Assembly: GCF_000153725.1 (NCBI RefSeq)
Contig: NZ_DS022276.1
Coordinates: 2,544,089-2,608,088, forward strand
Source: Salipiger bermudensis HTCC2601
GTDB taxonomy: Bacteria > Pseudomonadota > Alphaproteobacteria > Rhodobacterales > Rhodobacteraceae
Direction: 5' to 3'
DNA length: 64,000 nucleotides
The notes beneath the pieces were generated by a model, which saw nothing but the letters and a program-made list of their open reading frames with translations, had not been told where the DNA came from and searched no databases. Shown piece after piece: positions 62,317-64,000 of this stretch. A program made the position numbers and the translations under genes. Position 1 is the stretch's first letter. Each line of letters opens with the position of its first letter.

Positions 62317-62406
62317 CCGGACGCTCCTCGACACAACTTTGACGCGTGCGAGTATAGGCGATCTTGACGGCTCTGCCGAATAACAATTTGGTCTTGCTGG
62401 AAGATT

Positions 62407-63966
62407 TCAGGCGCCGCTCATGGCTTGCCGCAGCGCCTCCTCCAGCGAGGTCGAGGTGAACGGCTTCTGCACGATGGTGCAGGGCGGGTAGGTGGCGACC
62501 AGTTCCTCGGCCGAGCCGTAGCCGGTGGCGAGCACGAAAGGCACGCCGGTCTCGTGCAGGCGGCGGGCCACTGGCAGCGATTGCTCCTCGCCCAGATTGA
62601 CGTCGAGGATCGCGAAGTCGACCGCGTTGTGGTCGAGCCAACGCAGCGCCTCGGGCACCGAGGAGAGGATCTCGACCTTGGAGGCGCCGAGATCCTCGAG
62701 CGAGGCGGCAGCATCCATCGCGATGATCAAAGAGTCTTCGAGCACCATGCCCTGACCCGAGAGCCGGAGCGCGCCGACGGTTTCGGCCGCGCGGGCAGGG
62801 GGCGCCGCCGCGGTTGTGCCGTGCTCGGCCACGACCTGCGAGATCACCGTCGGCGGCAGGCGGAAATGCGCCTCGAGCCCGGTGACCTTGTAGGACACCT
62901 CGGCATCACCCCTGAGTTCATGCGGGATCGAGCCCTCGATGATGGTGGTGCCGAAGCCCCGCCGCTTGGGCGGGGTCACCGGCGGGCCGCCGCGCTCGGC
63001 CCAGTCGATCAGCAACCCGCCGCTGCTGTCCTCGGTGAGCTGCACCTCGACGGTGCCGCTCTGGTCGCAGAGCGCGCCGTACTTGATCGAGTTGGTGGCC
63101 ATCTCGTGCAGCACCAACGCCATCGTCGTGTAGGCGTTGGGGGCGATCATCGCGTCGGGTCCGGTGATCTGCACGCGCGCCGATTTGTCCGAGGCATAGG
63201 CGGCGAACTCGCACTGGATCAGGCTCTTGAGCGAGGTTGGCTCCCACTGTTCCGAGGTGAGCTGATCATGGGCGCGGGCCAGCGACTGGATGCGGCCGTC
63301 GAGATTGGCGGTGAAGCCCTCGAGCGTGTCCGACGAGGCGCGCGACTGCGACAGCAGCCCGCGCATCAGGTTGAGGATGTTGCGCACCCGGTGGTTCAGC
63401 TCCGAGATCAGCAGCTGCTGTTGCTCCTGCGCGCGCTTGCGCTCGGCCTCGGAGGCGTCGAGCACCTTGAGATAGACCTCGAGCAGGATGGTGCGCAGCT
63501 TGTTCGCCGCGTGTTCCTGCTCCAGCGACCAGGGCTGGCTGCGGCCCTCGACCGTCTCGCGCCAGGTCTCGAAGCTCTGGCGCGGGGTGAGGCGGTGGCC
63601 ATTGGGGCCGACGTTCACCGGCTTGGTGGGATCGCCCGCCCAGGCAACGGTTTCCTGGATCTGCTTGCGGAACAGCACGAGGTAGTCCCGCGGCCGCTTT
63701 GAGATCGGGATCGCCATCAGCCCGGCGGCGCGTTGCGGGTAGTCGCGCGCGGCCTCGAGATAGCGGCCGATATGGTCGGTGTGGAACACGCCAGCGCCGA
63801 TCGAACGGTCGAGGAAGCGGGCGATGCCGCGAAACTCTTCCTCGCTGGGCACGGTGCCGGTGGCGTGGAACGCGTCGTTCTCGAACAGCACGACCCCGTC
63901 ATGGGGGATCACCGATGCGATGTCCTCGGAGATCGACAGCAGGCCATCAAGCGGCCTGTCTGCCAT
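62407..63966 (-). pseudogene. bacteriophytochrome kinase, C-terminal part (PHY-HWE kinase-REC), apparently frameshifted
   Basis: The 519-residue frame begins at the ATG at 63966 in the middle of a PHY domain (residues about 1-160, with VLFRKQIQETVAWAGDP and LTPRQSFETWRETV). It continues with an HWE/HisKA_2 kinase (H192 in LISELNHRVRNIL; VLHEMATNSIKYGAL) and a C-terminal receiver domain (D455 in FAILDVNLG, K501 in VQKPF). PAS and GAF parts, with the chromophore site, must lie beyond base 64000. The upstream frame reads PPATLLMGHMADG and stops at 63947, whereas this frame resumes at MADRPLDG, as if a 7-bp near-duplication shifted the gene. It may be a real split gene; see findings. Confidence 0.65.
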
Positions 63967-64000
63967 CGGCCATGTGGCCCATCAGGAGGGTTGCAGGCGG

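Noticed and set aside
1..64000. tRNA, rRNA, CRISPR array, prophage or integrated plasmid
   Set aside because: No cloverleaf genes, spacer-repeat pattern, integrase, transposase or phage structural genes were seen. The ParA at 48027 has no ParB, replication gene or parS-like array, so I do not read it as a plasmid partition locus.

Overview
The window is GC-rich, gene-dense bacterial chromosome (by eye about two thirds G+C). Its content points to a marine-type alphaproteobacterium of the Rhodobacterales (Roseobacter group): a complete choline-O-sulfate/choline-to-betaine module (betICBA plus choXWV), sulfoacetaldehyde acetyltransferase (xsc), a TAXI-type TRAP transporter, many acyl-CoA enzymes, an HWE-type phytochrome kinase and short palindromic terminator repeats. 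The family is an inference; species cannot be told from the sequence alone. I saw no rRNA, tRNA, CRISPR array, insertion sequence or prophage.

Layout. 1-2776: the 3' end of a sensor kinase gene, an overlapping periplasmic binding protein, and a SphA-like porin. 2841-6734 (minus): a tightly overlapped operon of acyl-CoA dehydrogenase, class III CoA-transferase, mesaconyl-C4-CoA-hydratase-like MaoC protein and CoA-ester lyase. 7130-8890 (minus): an SDR and an IclR regulator. 8956-17271 (plus): acyl-CoA dehydrogenase, PaaI thioesterase, DUF35 OB-fold protein, thiolase-like protein, NDP-forming acyl-CoA synthetase, MaoC hydratase, enoyl-CoA hydratase and an unrecognised membrane permease, mostly with stop/start overlaps. 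17342-26201: a LysR regulator divergent from a TAXI TRAP transporter, a two-subunit CoA-transferase, a second CoA-ester lyase, a nitronate monooxygenase and an MmgE/PrpD protein. Together 2841-26201 looks like one catabolic island for a branched or dicarboxylic acid taken up by the TRAP system and funnelled through CoA thioesters to acetyl-CoA and pyruvate; the substrate is not known.

26472-30024: a P-loop kinase and a NitT/TauT-type ABC importer. 30266-35971: GNAT, DCC-family protein, TetR regulator, cytochrome P450 and a secreted amidohydrolase. 36135-43003: housekeeping and resistance genes (tex, a DHA2 efflux pump with a divergent MarR regulator, minCDE). 43082-45896 (minus): xsc followed by a YeiH-type putative sulfate exporter.

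46501-49240: a three-gene operon encoding a CHAD-domain protein, a ParA-type ATPase and a CYTH-domain protein. CHAD and CYTH are both polyphosphate-linked domains, so this looks like a candidate system for positioning or segregating polyphosphate bodies, and it is the most interesting item in the window. 49342-57547: choVWX (minus) divergent from betI-betC-betB-betA (plus). 57624-60573 (minus): a D-aminopeptidase and an orphan CofD-like protein of the GAK type, separated by repeated palindromes. 60892-61695: an outer-membrane-type protein. 61699-64000 (minus): a PAS protein and the C-terminal half of a bacteriophytochrome kinase that appears frameshifted by a 7-bp near-duplication at the window edge.
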